NCBI GenBank assembly: GCA_958295945.1
Contig: OY282386.1
Location: forward strand, 186,001-250,000
Source of the DNA: Candidatus Poribacteria bacterium
GTDB taxonomy: Bacteria; Poribacteria; WGA-4E; WGA-3G
Length of the DNA stretch: 64,000 nt
Direction of reading: 5' to 3'
Shown: positions 33,648 through 42,351 of the stretch, piece after piece
How positions within the stretch are numbered: the first letter of the stretch is position 1
Layout of the letters: the number at the start of each line of letters is the position of its first letter
Notes under the pieces: generated by a model
Databases searched by the model: none
What the model was told of the DNA's origin: nothing
The model's input: only the letters and a program-made list of their open reading frames with translations
Program-made: the position numbers and the translations under genes

Positions 33648-36152
33648 CTACCTGTTTTGTTTTCCCGGTGTCATCGGTAAAACTTGAAATTCACCGTTGG
33701 CATTTGGCAATCTGCCAATAGCAGAATCTCTCTCCAACTGCTCAAAAGCAATGATGTCAACAATTTGATTGTTGCGTGCATCCGTATCCACCAATATCAC
33801 AGTTTCACCGTTTCGTGACAATTTAAAGTTAGCATGCAGTCCTTCTGTTGCCTTGCCATCTTCATCTAACCATACAATTAAGTACCCACGCGCAGGAATC
33901 GTGGTCCCTTCAGGGAATACCCATTTCTTCAAATTGTCAACTTTATCAGTGAGATACATCCCAGTCAAATTTACAGGTGCATCCGTGATGTTGTGCAGTT
34001 CAAGCCAGTCTTCGTAATCACCTTGCGGATCAGTTATGCTCTGTGTATTTGCCGCCATCAATTCATTTATTACAACTGATACCGTTTTCGCACGCGGTGC
34101 AGCAACTCGGTAATGTGCCGCTCCAAATTCTGCACGTGCAGGTGAAAATGTTGTAGTACCATGTGTTTCCACAGCACTCGCTTCAACATAGTAATATACG
34201 AGTGTCTCCGCAGGAAAACCGGGAATACTTCCTACATATCTGTCGCCGTTTCTTGACATTTCCACATGCGTATAAGGTGCATGTCTGTCAGTGCCATAAT
34301 ACAACAGAACAGAATCCGCTGCAACAGAATTATCCAATTCTGTCATTATCTCAATAGGTTGATTCGCATTCGGATTTTCTGGTGTGGAAACCGAGAGAAT
34401 CTTCGGTGTCGGTTTGTTCAATTCAGGATGATTCAGTAGATTATCGCGTCGTTGTGTAACAAATACTTTGAAACTCGGAGTGCGTCGAACACCTTCTCTA
34501 TCAGGACTTTCCAGAAAACTATTGTAGTCGTATAGTTTCTTATTATCTTTCTCAACTTCCGCAGCAATTAGGGTGTGATACTCTCTGATAACAGGTTCCA
34601 TAACTTCCCAATTGAGCCACTCATCCACGACAGTTTGGACATGTGCGATATACCGCGCTTTCCATTCTGGTATTCCGAGCAGACGGCTAATAACTGGTCG
34701 CATAGTATTGTCTGCATGGGTAACAGGTGATACCATCCCAGCTGACAGTTCTCCCCACGACCAACCGCCGGGACCTCCTCCACCAGGACCACCACCACGC
34801 CGTTCAGCACCAAATCTGAAACTTTCATTGTTATCATGTGATATAAGATGGAATCTCTCGTTGACATCCTGATAGATAGAAAAATCTCCACCTTTGTGAA
34901 TGTAACTATCATCATCCATAAAGACGTTTGAAACAGCGAGTTGCCACAGTGCACGGTCAATATTTAATATGGATGGTAGATCGGTTTTCAACTTCTCATT
35001 AGGTGTCTTTGCATCAAGCATCTCAGTGAGTTCAATCAGGTTATCATAAGGGTTTTCAACATTCGCAGTCTTCAGTTGATACGTCCGTTGATATGCTTCA
35101 ACATCGTTTCCTGTATAAGTCAACCCGCCACCACCAGGTCCCACTTTAAACCGCACTCCATCTCTTGTGCCAAACCACTCATCCAAAAAATCTTTGTTAT
35201 ACTGTTGTAGGTTGATATAGACACCCCAACTTTCACCGTTGATAACTAATTTGACAAAGTTCGTTTTCATTGCAGGAAAATAGTCTCGTGCAATTCGATT
35301 ATACAGCACCTCTCTGAGAAATGAAGCATCAACATGTCCATTGAGCAGATTGAGTGTTTTGTATCCATAAAGCCTTTGGGAATCGTCACCATAATCAATG
35401 GCAACATTAAACGATTTCTTAGGAGAATTTACAGTGAAGTAGGATGAAGTGCCACGAGCCCGAACACCTATCTCCTTATATACCTTCCCATCTACGACTA
35501 AATCTGCAGGCACTTCAACATCAGTGCGATAAAATGCGTTCAGTTGTGCATACCAATCCTCATCGTGAAAACGGAGGTATAATGTGCGGAGTGTTCCCGC
35601 ATCGTAGAATTTCGGTGTATCTTTTGGTACTGCAGCAAGGCTATTTTTCACATCATCTTGAATATCACCAACAGGTGTGCCTGCACGTTGTTCAGGCTGA
35701 TATACTTCACCTCGTGATTCAATAGCTGCTTTTCGCTCGTCTCCTGTCAACTTACCATCTTTATTGATATCAAACTGTTCAACCAATTTTTCCGGTGGAC
35801 GGGGACCCCGTCGCCCTCCTCCAAAACCTTGTGGGGGGCGACCTCCACTAAATCCTTGAGGTGGACCGCCACCACCAAAACCCCGCGGAGGTCCATCACC
35901 AAAACCTTGAGGCGGACCGCCACGCATTTTCTCTATCTCTTCACTGCTGAGTTTACTATCAGTGATGGATTCTAAAGTTGTTACTTGGACCATCACTAAG
36001 GTTTCATCAGGACTAAGCGTTCCATTCCCATCAAAGTCAAATCGTTTCTGGTCTTTAGTAAGTTTCTCTGCTGTCGCACTGTCTTGCGCATAAGAATATG
36101 TAACCAAACATAATATGATGCCAAATAGTAGTATTATTTTTATCTGTTTCAT
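33648..36152 (-). CDS. Secreted CotH-kinase-family protein with EF-hands and lamin-tail domain
   Basis: 834 residues with a signal peptide (1-22). EF-hand-like loops lie near 38-50 (DFDGNGTLSPDE) and 128-140 (DINKDGKLTGDE), separated by a Gly/Pro/Phe-rich stretch (GGGPPQGFSGGRPPQGFGG type). A CotH domain (about 195-560) shows KKSFNVAIDYGDDSQRLYGY, NGESWGVYINLQQYNKDFL and HLISHDNNESFRFG, the last resembling the CotH metal/ATP-site block. Then come a beta-sandwich and a C-terminal lamin-tail domain (VVINELMAANTQSITD, DWLELHNITD). CotH proteins phosphorylate proteins in spore coats; exported bacterial homologues have unclear targets. DUF4956 lies next upstream, a common neighbour. Confidence 0.88.
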   Translation of the reverse strand: MKQIKIILLFGIILCLVTYSYAQDSATAEKLTKDQKRFDFDGNGTLSPDETLVMVQVTTLESITDSKLSSEEIEKMRGGPPQGFGDGPPRGFGGGGPPQGFSGGRPPQGFGGGRRGPRPPEKLVEQFDINKDGKLTGDERKAAIESRGEVYQPEQRAGTPVGDIQDDVKNSLAAVPKDTPKFYDAGTLRTLYLRFHDEDWYAQLNAFYRTDVEVPADLVVDGKVYKEIGVRARGTSSYFTVNSPKKSFNVAIDYGDDSQRLYGYKTLNLLNGHVDASFLREVLYNRIARDYFPAMKTNFVKLVINGESWGVYINLQQYNKDFLDEWFGTRDGVRFKVGPGGGGLTYTGNDVEAYQRTYQLKTANVENPYDNLIELTEMLDAKTPNEKLKTDLPSILNIDRALWQLAVSNVFMDDDSYIHKGGDFSIYQDVNERFHLISHDNNESFRFGAERRGGGPGGGGPGGWSWGELSAGMVSPVTHADNTMRPVISRLLGIPEWKARYIAHVQTVVDEWLNWEVMEPVIREYHTLIAAEVEKDNKKLYDYNSFLESPDREGVRRTPSFKVFVTQRRDNLLNHPELNKPTPKILSVSTPENPNANQPIEIMTELDNSVAADSVLLYYGTDRHAPYTHVEMSRNGDRYVGSIPGFPAETLVYYYVEASAVETHGTTTFSPARAEFGAAHYRVAAPRAKTVSVVINELMAANTQSITDPQGDYEDWLELHNITDAPVNLTGMYLTDKVDNLKKWVFPEGTTIPARGYLIVWLDEDGKATEGLHANFKLSRNGETVILVDTDARNNQIVDIIAFEQLERDSAIGRLPNANGEFQVLPMTPGKQNR

Positions 36153-36209
36153 TGTAGTCTCCTTTACTGTTTCAGGTTTAGACAGCTGATGTACAGAAGT
36201 GTTCGTATC

Positions 36210-36956
36210 TTACTTCTTATCCAATTTCACTTCTACAATGTCTTCATTCGCCGTGAGTTCATTATAAAACGTCAGCCAGTCAAGAGGTTTTGCCAATTTG
36301 ATACGGAAATTCAGCTCAACAACCTGTGTCTTTTTGATCCGTTTTTCAATCAGACGTTCCTGAATAACGTGCTTATCAAATATTTGGCGATAAACCTTTT
36401 CGGAGGTATTGTTAGATGCCAAACAGATTTCAAGCGTGAATTCATCTCCTTTATCAAAATGTTGATGCCAATGATACATACAAAGTATGATGATACCGAT
36501 GAGAAAGGTTGCAAGTATAGCAACAGCAGGGTTACCAGCACCAACTGCCATTCCAACAGCTAACGCATAAAACACAAATCCAATGTCACGCGGGTCTTGG
36601 ATCGCTGTACGAAAACGGATAATTGACAAAGCACCAACAAGACTAAATGCACGCGCAATACTATCACCAATAACTACCATCACCACTGATATTAGCATAC
36701 ACAATATAATAAGTGTATTGGCAAAAGATCTTTGTGGTACCTTGCTATGTGTCCACTGATAGATAAGTACAATAAATAGACCTAGCGCAAAAGAGAGGAG
36801 TATCCTGAGTGCGTTCAGACCGAGTGCATTATACGTGGGCAAAGTAAAAAAATCTAACAAAGTATGTATTCCATATAATATTTCACAGCAAGTTTCATCA
36901 CGGTGAACACCGTAGGTCGGATTGCACGCAATAATCTTGACTGATTCTGAAGTCAA
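36210..36956 (-). CDS. DUF4956 integral membrane protein
   Basis: 248 residues with about four TM segments: LRILLSFALGLFIVLIYQW, TLIILCMLISVVMVVIGDS, the re-entrant-looking FSLVGALSIIRFRTAIQDPR and AILATFLIGIIILCMY. A soluble C-terminal part follows (FTLEICLASNNTSEK to VEVKLDKK). The SIIRFRTAIQDPRDIG block is the family hallmark. DUF4956 proteins often accompany VTC-type polyphosphate polymerases and CotH proteins; here CotH is the next gene (57 nt downstream) but no VTC gene is present. The TTG start at 36956 is weak, without a Shine-Dalgarno sequence; a TTG near the LLDFF codons is an alternative. Confidence 0.82.
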   Translation of the reverse strand: MTSESVKIIACNPTYGVHRDETCCEILYGIHTLLDFFTLPTYNALGLNALRILLSFALGLFIVLIYQWTHSKVPQRSFANTLIILCMLISVVMVVIGDSIARAFSLVGALSIIRFRTAIQDPRDIGFVFYALAVGMAVGAGNPAVAILATFLIGIIILCMYHWHQHFDKGDEFTLEICLASNNTSEKVYRQIFDKHVIQERLIEKRIKKTQVVELNFRIKLAKPLDWLTFYNELTANEDIVEVKLDKK

Positions 36957-37031
36957 AGCATATTCAAAGACGGTATTTCCGCATTATATCAGAATTAGAC
37001 AAATATGTGCAAGAATTGTTGAAATATTGTG

Positions 37032-38537
37032 TCACACATCTTCTTTGCGGATAAGGAAGTGGACAAAAAGTGCGGAAAAAAGTAGTATTACAAATGCATT
37101 GAGTGCTGCTTCTGCATACATTGCTTCATTTGTATAGTCCCATACATTCGCAGCTAATGTCTCATAACCGGGTGGACGTAGAAGGAGTGTAAGCGGCAAT
37201 TCCTTCATTGTAGCAAGGAATACAAGGGCAATGGATATGAACATACCACGTAAAAGAAGAGGTAATACAGTCCTGCAAAATGCTTGGAAAGAGGAACAAC
37301 CAAGTGTACGTGCTGCTTCCTCTAAATGTGGTGAGGTCTGATAGATGGAACTGCGGACAGGACCTGTCGCTTCTGCAAGGAAATGAAGAATACACGCACA
37401 GATCATTATCAACGCGGAATTAGTACTTCCGATACAAAAGATAATAGATAGACCAAGAGCAAGTGGTGGGATAGCGTAAATAAAATAAGGGATACGTGCC
37501 AGTATGTTTGAGAAGCGTCCGGAATAACGCACACCAATATATGCAAACGGGACTGCTAATACAGCACTACAAATTGCTGTCGGAACAGCAACACCTAAAG
37601 AACCAATCAACGATTCAAATAGGTCACCTAATGTTGATGCGTCAAACCCCTTCAACAGCCAAAGACATACTGTTGTAGTTGGTATTCCAACTGTTACGAT
37701 GAACAGCAATACCAAGTATGAATAACCGATACCTGACCATTTTTCCAAAGGAATTAAAGATCGATGATGGGAAACACCATGTCCAGCACGAAAAAGAGTT
37801 ACAGTACTTAAAAGACGCGTTTCAAGGAATAGAAGACAACCCGTAAAACCGAGAAGAATAAGACCAAGCCACGCTGCGTAGTTATATTCAAATGCAACAC
37901 TATACTCAACATATAGCGCATAACTAAATGTCTCATAACGCATCAGCGAGACAACACCGAAATCACCAACCACATGAAGGACAATAAGCATCCCCGCAGC
38001 ATAAAATGCCGGACGAAGTTGTGGTAAGATAACACGAAAAAACACACGCCACTGCCGATACCCCAGACTTCTTGCGGACTCCTCAAGATTGGGATCAAGA
38101 CCTTGAAGTGCTGTCCGTAAGTTCAGAAAAAGATATGGACTTGTGTAGAAGGAGAGCGCGATTAAAGCACCCCAGTAACCGCTAAGACGAGGGATGCTTT
38201 TACCAAAAAGTGATGCGAAAATACCGTTATTACCACCAAGTCCCAAGAGTGCTAATGCCATCACATACGCAGGAATTGCTAACGGTAAAGTACAAAGGAT
38301 ACTAAAAATCCGTTTGCCACGCAGGTCTGTATGTGCTGTCAACCACGCAGCAGGAGTCACCAATAGAATATTAAGAACAAGGACACCAAATGCCAGCAGC
38401 AATGTATTGTAAAATAGTTTCGCATTAAGCATGCGAAACAGATTTTCAACAAGGACACTACCTTCGACATTAATCGCTTCAATTATCAGATATAGTAATG
38501 GCACCAAACCACATACACCAACAAGTATTGTCGGCAC
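37032..38537 (-). CDS. Iron(III) ABC transporter permease (FbpB-like, duplicated)
   Basis: 501 residues with two fused binding-protein-dependent permease domains and about 12 TM segments. EESARSLGYRQWRVFFRVILPQLRP and EEAARTLGCSSFQAFCRTVL are the EAA loops that dock the ATPase. The closest type is the ferric iron FbpB/AfuB permease, in keeping with the iron-type binding protein encoded upstream. GTG 38537 is the likely start, since an in-frame stop lies shortly upstream and no ATG is available. No ATPase gene is present nearby. Confidence 0.88.
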   Translation of the reverse strand: MPTILVGVCGLVPLLYLIIEAINVEGSVLVENLFRMLNAKLFYNTLLLAFGVLVLNILLVTPAAWLTAHTDLRGKRIFSILCTLPLAIPAYVMALALLGLGGNNGIFASLFGKSIPRLSGYWGALIALSFYTSPYLFLNLRTALQGLDPNLEESARSLGYRQWRVFFRVILPQLRPAFYAAGMLIVLHVVGDFGVVSLMRYETFSYALYVEYSVAFEYNYAAWLGLILLGFTGCLLFLETRLLSTVTLFRAGHGVSHHRSLIPLEKWSGIGYSYLVLLFIVTVGIPTTTVCLWLLKGFDASTLGDLFESLIGSLGVAVPTAICSAVLAVPFAYIGVRYSGRFSNILARIPYFIYAIPPLALGLSIIFCIGSTNSALIMICACILHFLAEATGPVRSSIYQTSPHLEEAARTLGCSSFQAFCRTVLPLLLRGMFISIALVFLATMKELPLTLLLRPPGYETLAANVWDYTNEAMYAEAALNAFVILLFSALFVHFLIRKEDV

Positions 38538-38604
38538 AATGAAGGGCCATTTTTGGCTAACAGAAGAAAATGTAGAGTGTCTTATGACGTCTCACCTCGT
38601 ACAT

Positions 38605-38800
38605 TCAACCATTGTATTGCGGGGTCTCCGTGCAACGCAATTACCATTGTAGCCCATGCTCTCCGTGCAACGCACACTGTTTAAATGTAGCAGGTTTAGG
38701 CTGGCACGGAGACCCGGGGAATGCCATAAGCGCATTCATACCGTTGATTTGGCACTACAATGTATGGTAAGAAGTTAGTGCCAAAAACTATACACACCCT
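38605..38800. repeat. Repeat block between permease and binding-protein genes
   Basis: It contains GGGGTCTCCGTGCAACGC, GCTCTCCGTGCAACGC and the inverse GGCACGGAGACCC. It then has TTCATACCGTTGATTTGGCA (also near 2903) and a lone M1 right end, GCCAAAAACTATACACACCC (about 38780-38799). It separates the two transporter genes, so they may be transcribed apart. Confidence 0.6.
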
Positions 38801-38900
38801 GACGGTGTTTTGGGTTGCGTTGGACCTGCATTTCGTTCAATTGAATACTCGTGATGAACCAATTGCTTATATTCGAACTCACGTTTTGTATTCAAACCTT

Positions 38901-39914
38901 CTACATAATCTCAACACGACGCAGAAGTTTCAGTGTACCTTCAAGATCGTCCATCTCATTTAAATTAAAAGTTGGTACAATCTTTAGCAATTCATTTAAA
39001 GGCAACAAGTTGGCATTTGGTATCACACCCTCAGTAACGGGATACTCAAACACTTCACTGACGAAGTATTGTTGTGCCTTCACAGAAAGCAGATACTCTA
39101 TGAACTTCAGTGCAGTTTCTTGGTTTTCACTACTTTTTAATAAACCAATTCCAGCAACATTTACAAGATTACCTGGATCTTTTGCTTTTTTAAAAAAGGT
39201 TTGCTCTACAGGAAATTTTGAATTTCCTTTTTTGAAACGAAAGAGATAGTAATGGTTTGGTAAACCGAGATCAATCTCCCCTGCGGCAAGAGCTTCAATA
39301 ATCGGCGTATTCTTTGGATATGTTTTTGCCCCATTTGCTTTCATTTCACGTAGCCATTGTTCAGCGCGTTCCTCGCCTACCTGCGCGCGCATTGCTGTTA
39401 AAAACGCTTGGAACGAAGCATTGAGCGGTGCCCATCCCACTTTACCTTTCCACTTCGGTTGTGTCAATTCAAACACACTTTCCGGGAGCACTTCGGTACT
39501 CACACGTTCAGGTGAATATGCAAGCACACGTGCTCTACCACTGGTTGCAATCCACAAGCCATCAGTGTGTTGAAAGGTCTTTGGAACTTGAGAAAGAACA
39601 GATTCTGGAAGTTTCGCAAATAGACCTTTTTTGCTTACCGCACCCAGCGCCCCTGCATCTTGTGCCCAAAATAAATCTGCAGGACTTTTGTCTCCCTCAG
39701 TCCGAAGCTTCGCTGCCAACTGAGTTGTATTCGCATAACTAACCTTTACTTCAATACCTGTTTCTTTTTCAAATTGCTGAATAATTGGATCAACCAAACT
39801 TTTACTACGACCGGAATACAGGGTTAATGTTTCTGCATGTGTCATACTAATTAATGTCAACACCAACACAAATATTAGAAAGTAACTGATAAAATTGAAA
39901 TGGTCTTTAAACAT
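38901..39914 (-). CDS. Iron(III) ABC transporter substrate-binding protein (FbpA/FutA-like)
   Basis: 337 residues with a signal peptide (to about residue 29, ISMTHAETL). LTLYSGRSKSLVDPIIQQFE, DLFWAQDAGALGAVS, SGRARVLAYSPERV and LPNHYYLFRF fit the class of ferric-iron binding proteins; the paired tyrosines in NHYYLF match the iron-ligand tyrosines. The start is ATG 39914, 7 nt after AGGAG; longer frames lack that spacing. It works with the permease at 37032. Confidence 0.9.
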   Translation of the reverse strand: MFKDHFNFISYFLIFVLVLTLISMTHAETLTLYSGRSKSLVDPIIQQFEKETGIEVKVSYANTTQLAAKLRTEGDKSPADLFWAQDAGALGAVSKKGLFAKLPESVLSQVPKTFQHTDGLWIATSGRARVLAYSPERVSTEVLPESVFELTQPKWKGKVGWAPLNASFQAFLTAMRAQVGEERAEQWLREMKANGAKTYPKNTPIIEALAAGEIDLGLPNHYYLFRFKKGNSKFPVEQTFFKKAKDPGNLVNVAGIGLLKSSENQETALKFIEYLLSVKAQQYFVSEVFEYPVTEGVIPNANLLPLNELLKIVPTFNLNEMDDLEGTLKLLRRVEIM

Positions 39915-40245
39915 AGTCATCTCCTTATTTCTATAGAATTTGATACTGAAAATAAAAGGAAAACGCCACATATAGATACGGTTTTACCATGAGTATCAAT
40001 TCAAGAACAAAATCAACAGGTATTCGTGTCGCATTTTAAACACTGAAGACAGAGATAAAAGAATACACTTCTACAAACAACAAGACACACCTCTTTGCAT
40101 GATATTGAGACTCATATTCATAATATAGTTTAAGTTCAATCCAACAATTGAATTTGATTGATATATTACACATGATAGGTAAGTTTGTCAAATCTTTTTG
40201 TCATAAAGGGTGTGTAGAGTTATTGCACAGATACGACTTTATGTA

Positions 40246-40327
40246 ATTGTAGCGCGGGTCTCCGTGCCCCGCTCATTGTTTGTATGTAGAAGGTTTCGGC
40301 TGGGCACGGAGACCCCGCGCTACAATA
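40246..40327. repeat. 82-bp inverted repeat (GGGTCTCCGTGCCCC arms)
   Basis: The arms of about 27 nt (ATTGTAGCGCGGGTCTCCGT and its near-perfect inverse ending GCGCTACAAT) enclose a 25-nt loop. The single M1-type end GGGTGTGTAGAGTTATTG lies at 40208. Nothing else is seen in 39915-40464. Confidence 0.75.
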
Positions 40328-40464
40328 GGGATGGAAATTTTGGACTATCTCAAATGCGTCCAACAAGAAAAAACCGCACCTACCGCCTTGGGATTAACTT
40401 TCAGTAAATCTCTATTTTTGAAAATACTTATAACTAAATAACCCCAAACGACATTAAGCTATTC

Positions 40465-40493
40465 TTGACATCAACCCATAGATGTGCTATACT
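40465..40493 (+). promoter_or_regulatory. Sigma70 promoter of the CADD-like gene
   Basis: TTGACA (40465-40470), a 17-nt spacer and TATACT (40488-40493), 90 nt before the ATG. Confidence 0.75.
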
Positions 40494-40582
40494 ACAAACA
40501 GATTTTCAATGGAGACATGGAAATCTGAATAGTGAGTTTATCAACAACCCAAGTTCATAAAAATGATATGGAGTGCTAATCA

Positions 40583-41173
40583 ATGGATTACAAAAAAGCG
40601 TTAGACAGTAGAATATCCAAATATAATTTACTCAAACATCCGTTTTATCAAGCATGGAGTGCTGGTGAATTGCCAGTTGAAGCATTGAAATGTTATGCCC
40701 GCGAATATGGTGCCTTTATCTCAACGATACCTAAGGGATGGGAAACAATAAACGATGCTGAAACAGCAGAAGAGGAAACAGAACATATTGAGATGTGGAA
40801 AGATTTTGCCGATGGACTTGACACCGAAATTTCGGATGCACAGATACCACAAGTGAAAACTCTCTTGAATACTGCCGATAATCTCTTTTCTAATAGAGAA
40901 ACAGCATTAGGCGCGCTTTATGCTTTCGAGGCACAACAACCAGAAACAGCAAAATCCAAGTTGACAGGACTGAAAGCGTTCTATCAACTTCCAGAAAAAG
41001 TGGAACCGTATTTTGAAATACATTCACATAATGAACATGAAGCAGAAGAACTACTTGAGAGAATTGGCGCGTTGTCATCGGATGCACAAGAAGTTGTAGT
41101 ACAGTCATGTGAACAGATGAGCAATGCACTGTGGGATGCACTCACAGGAATTCACGATGCAGAATGCGTGTGA
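40583..41173 (+). CDS. CADD-like haem-oxygenase-fold protein (possible para-aminobenzoate synthase)
   Basis: 196 residues of the TenA/PqqC-like haem-oxygenase-fold dimetal family. It aligns well by eye with Chlamydia CADD: HPFYQAWSAGELPVEALKCYAREY, HIEMWKDFADGL, ALYAFEAQQPETAKSKLTGLKAFY. The tyrosine matching CADD Tyr27 (Y22) and the lysine matching Lys152 (K126), both linked to self-sacrificing pABA formation, are kept. The expected metal motif H-x-x-x-D-x-x-H is H147-x-x-x-E151-x-x-A154-like here (EIHSHNEHEAEE), with extra histidines at 149 and 152. It is the first gene of a run with the NTF2-like and HAD genes. Another oxidase activity remains possible. Confidence 0.75.
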   Translation: MDYKKALDSRISKYNLLKHPFYQAWSAGELPVEALKCYAREYGAFISTIPKGWETINDAETAEEETEHIEMWKDFADGLDTEISDAQIPQVKTLLNTADNLFSNRETALGALYAFEAQQPETAKSKLTGLKAFYQLPEKVEPYFEIHSHNEHEAEELLERIGALSSDAQEVVVQSCEQMSNALWDALTGIHDAECV

Positions 41174-41543
41174 TACGGTAAAAGCGTATTTTGACGCACT
41201 TATCGCCAGAGATGCTGAAACCCTTATTGCGATGATGCTCCCTGTCGCACACTATGTGAAAATAGGCACAGATGCAGACGAAGTCATTGAAGGGAGAGAT
41301 GGAATTGCAGCCTATTATCAAAGTCATATTGCGAGTACTGAGGATTTCAGCATCACAGTCATCAATCTTGATGTGCAGGAACGAGATAGTGTTGCTTGGT
41401 TCTATACTCGGCAGATGTGGAAACTCAAATGGCAAGGCGAAGAAGAAGAATTTGAGATGAGGATGACAGGCGTATTGGAAAAAATTGACCAGACGTGGAA
41501 ATTCGCACAGATTCATGCTTCTATTGGCGTGCCTAAATCTTAG
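41157..41543 (+). CDS. SnoaL/NTF2-like protein
   Basis: 128 residues: VKAYFDALIARDAETLIAMM, EVIEGRDGIAAYYQSHI, then a run of strands with TGVLEKIDQTWKFAQIHASI. This is the cone-shaped NTF2-like fold used by small enzymes and binding proteins (SnoaL, ketosteroid isomerase, DUF4440). The active site is not identified. ATG 41157 overlaps the previous gene by 17 nt, with AGGA before it, indicating translational coupling. Confidence 0.75.
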   Translation: MQNACDTVKAYFDALIARDAETLIAMMLPVAHYVKIGTDADEVIEGRDGIAAYYQSHIASTEDFSITVINLDVQERDSVAWFYTRQMWKLKWQGEEEEFEMRMTGVLEKIDQTWKFAQIHASIGVPKS

Positions 41544-41561
41544 TATTTTGAGGAGATATCT

Positions 41562-42266
41562 TTGAAAATATCCGTTATCTCTTTTGATGGTGACATGACC
41601 TTGTGGGATTTTTATAAGGTCATGCGTCATTCGCTAAAACAAACTTTAACTGAACTGCAAAGACAAGTTCCCACACAACGGGCATTAGAACTGACAATTG
41701 ATGAGATGATTTGGATCCGAGACCAATTTGCAAATGAAGTAAAAGGTGAAATTTGGAATCTTGAAGAAATCAGACGAGGTGCTTTTGAACAGACACTTGA
41801 ATATGTAGGATATCCTAACAAAAAACTGGCTGCACACCTAAATGCAATTTATCTCAAGCACCGTTTTGAAGATATACAGTTGTACCCTGATGTAATACCG
41901 ACATTTGATGTTCTGTCACAACATTTCAAGTTAGGATTGCTCTCAAATGGAAACACCTATCCTGAACGATGTGGACTTGAAGATTATTTTGCTTTTGTTA
42001 TTTTTTCACAAGATGTACAGGTTGAGAAACCAGATCCACAGATTTTTGAGGTTACTGTCCAGCAGGCAGATTGCAAATTCTCGCAGCTAATGCATGTTGG
42101 TGATTCACTTGAAAACGATGTTCAAGGCGCACAAAATGTTGGAGCACATGCTGTTTGGCTTAACCGTGACAATGTTCAGAATGATACTGATGCACAACCA
42201 GACTATGAAATAGGTTCACTGACTGAAATACCTGCGATATTGGGATTAGACAGCGAAATACAATAA
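41562..42266 (+). CDS. HAD-superfamily hydrolase
   Basis: 234 residues with the four HAD motifs: FDGDMTLWDF (nucleophile D), LGLLSNGNTYP (motif II), VEKPDPQIF (K of motif III), MHVGDSLENDVQGAQNVGA (motif IV). Probably a phosphatase acting on a small phosphate ester. The start is TTG 41562 with GAGGAGA upstream; a start inside would lose motif I. It follows the NTF2-like gene by 18 nt, so the three genes from 40583 probably form one operon. Confidence 0.85.
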   Translation: MKISVISFDGDMTLWDFYKVMRHSLKQTLTELQRQVPTQRALELTIDEMIWIRDQFANEVKGEIWNLEEIRRGAFEQTLEYVGYPNKKLAAHLNAIYLKHRFEDIQLYPDVIPTFDVLSQHFKLGLLSNGNTYPERCGLEDYFAFVIFSQDVQVEKPDPQIFEVTVQQADCKFSQLMHVGDSLENDVQGAQNVGAHAVWLNRDNVQNDTDAQPDYEIGSLTEIPAILGLDSEIQ

Positions 42267-42351
42267 GCACAAATTTTTAGAAGACTTCAAAAGTAATTCA
42301 TGAAACTCAAAGTTATTTAGTTTTAGGATTTTATTAACTCCTACTTAATAC

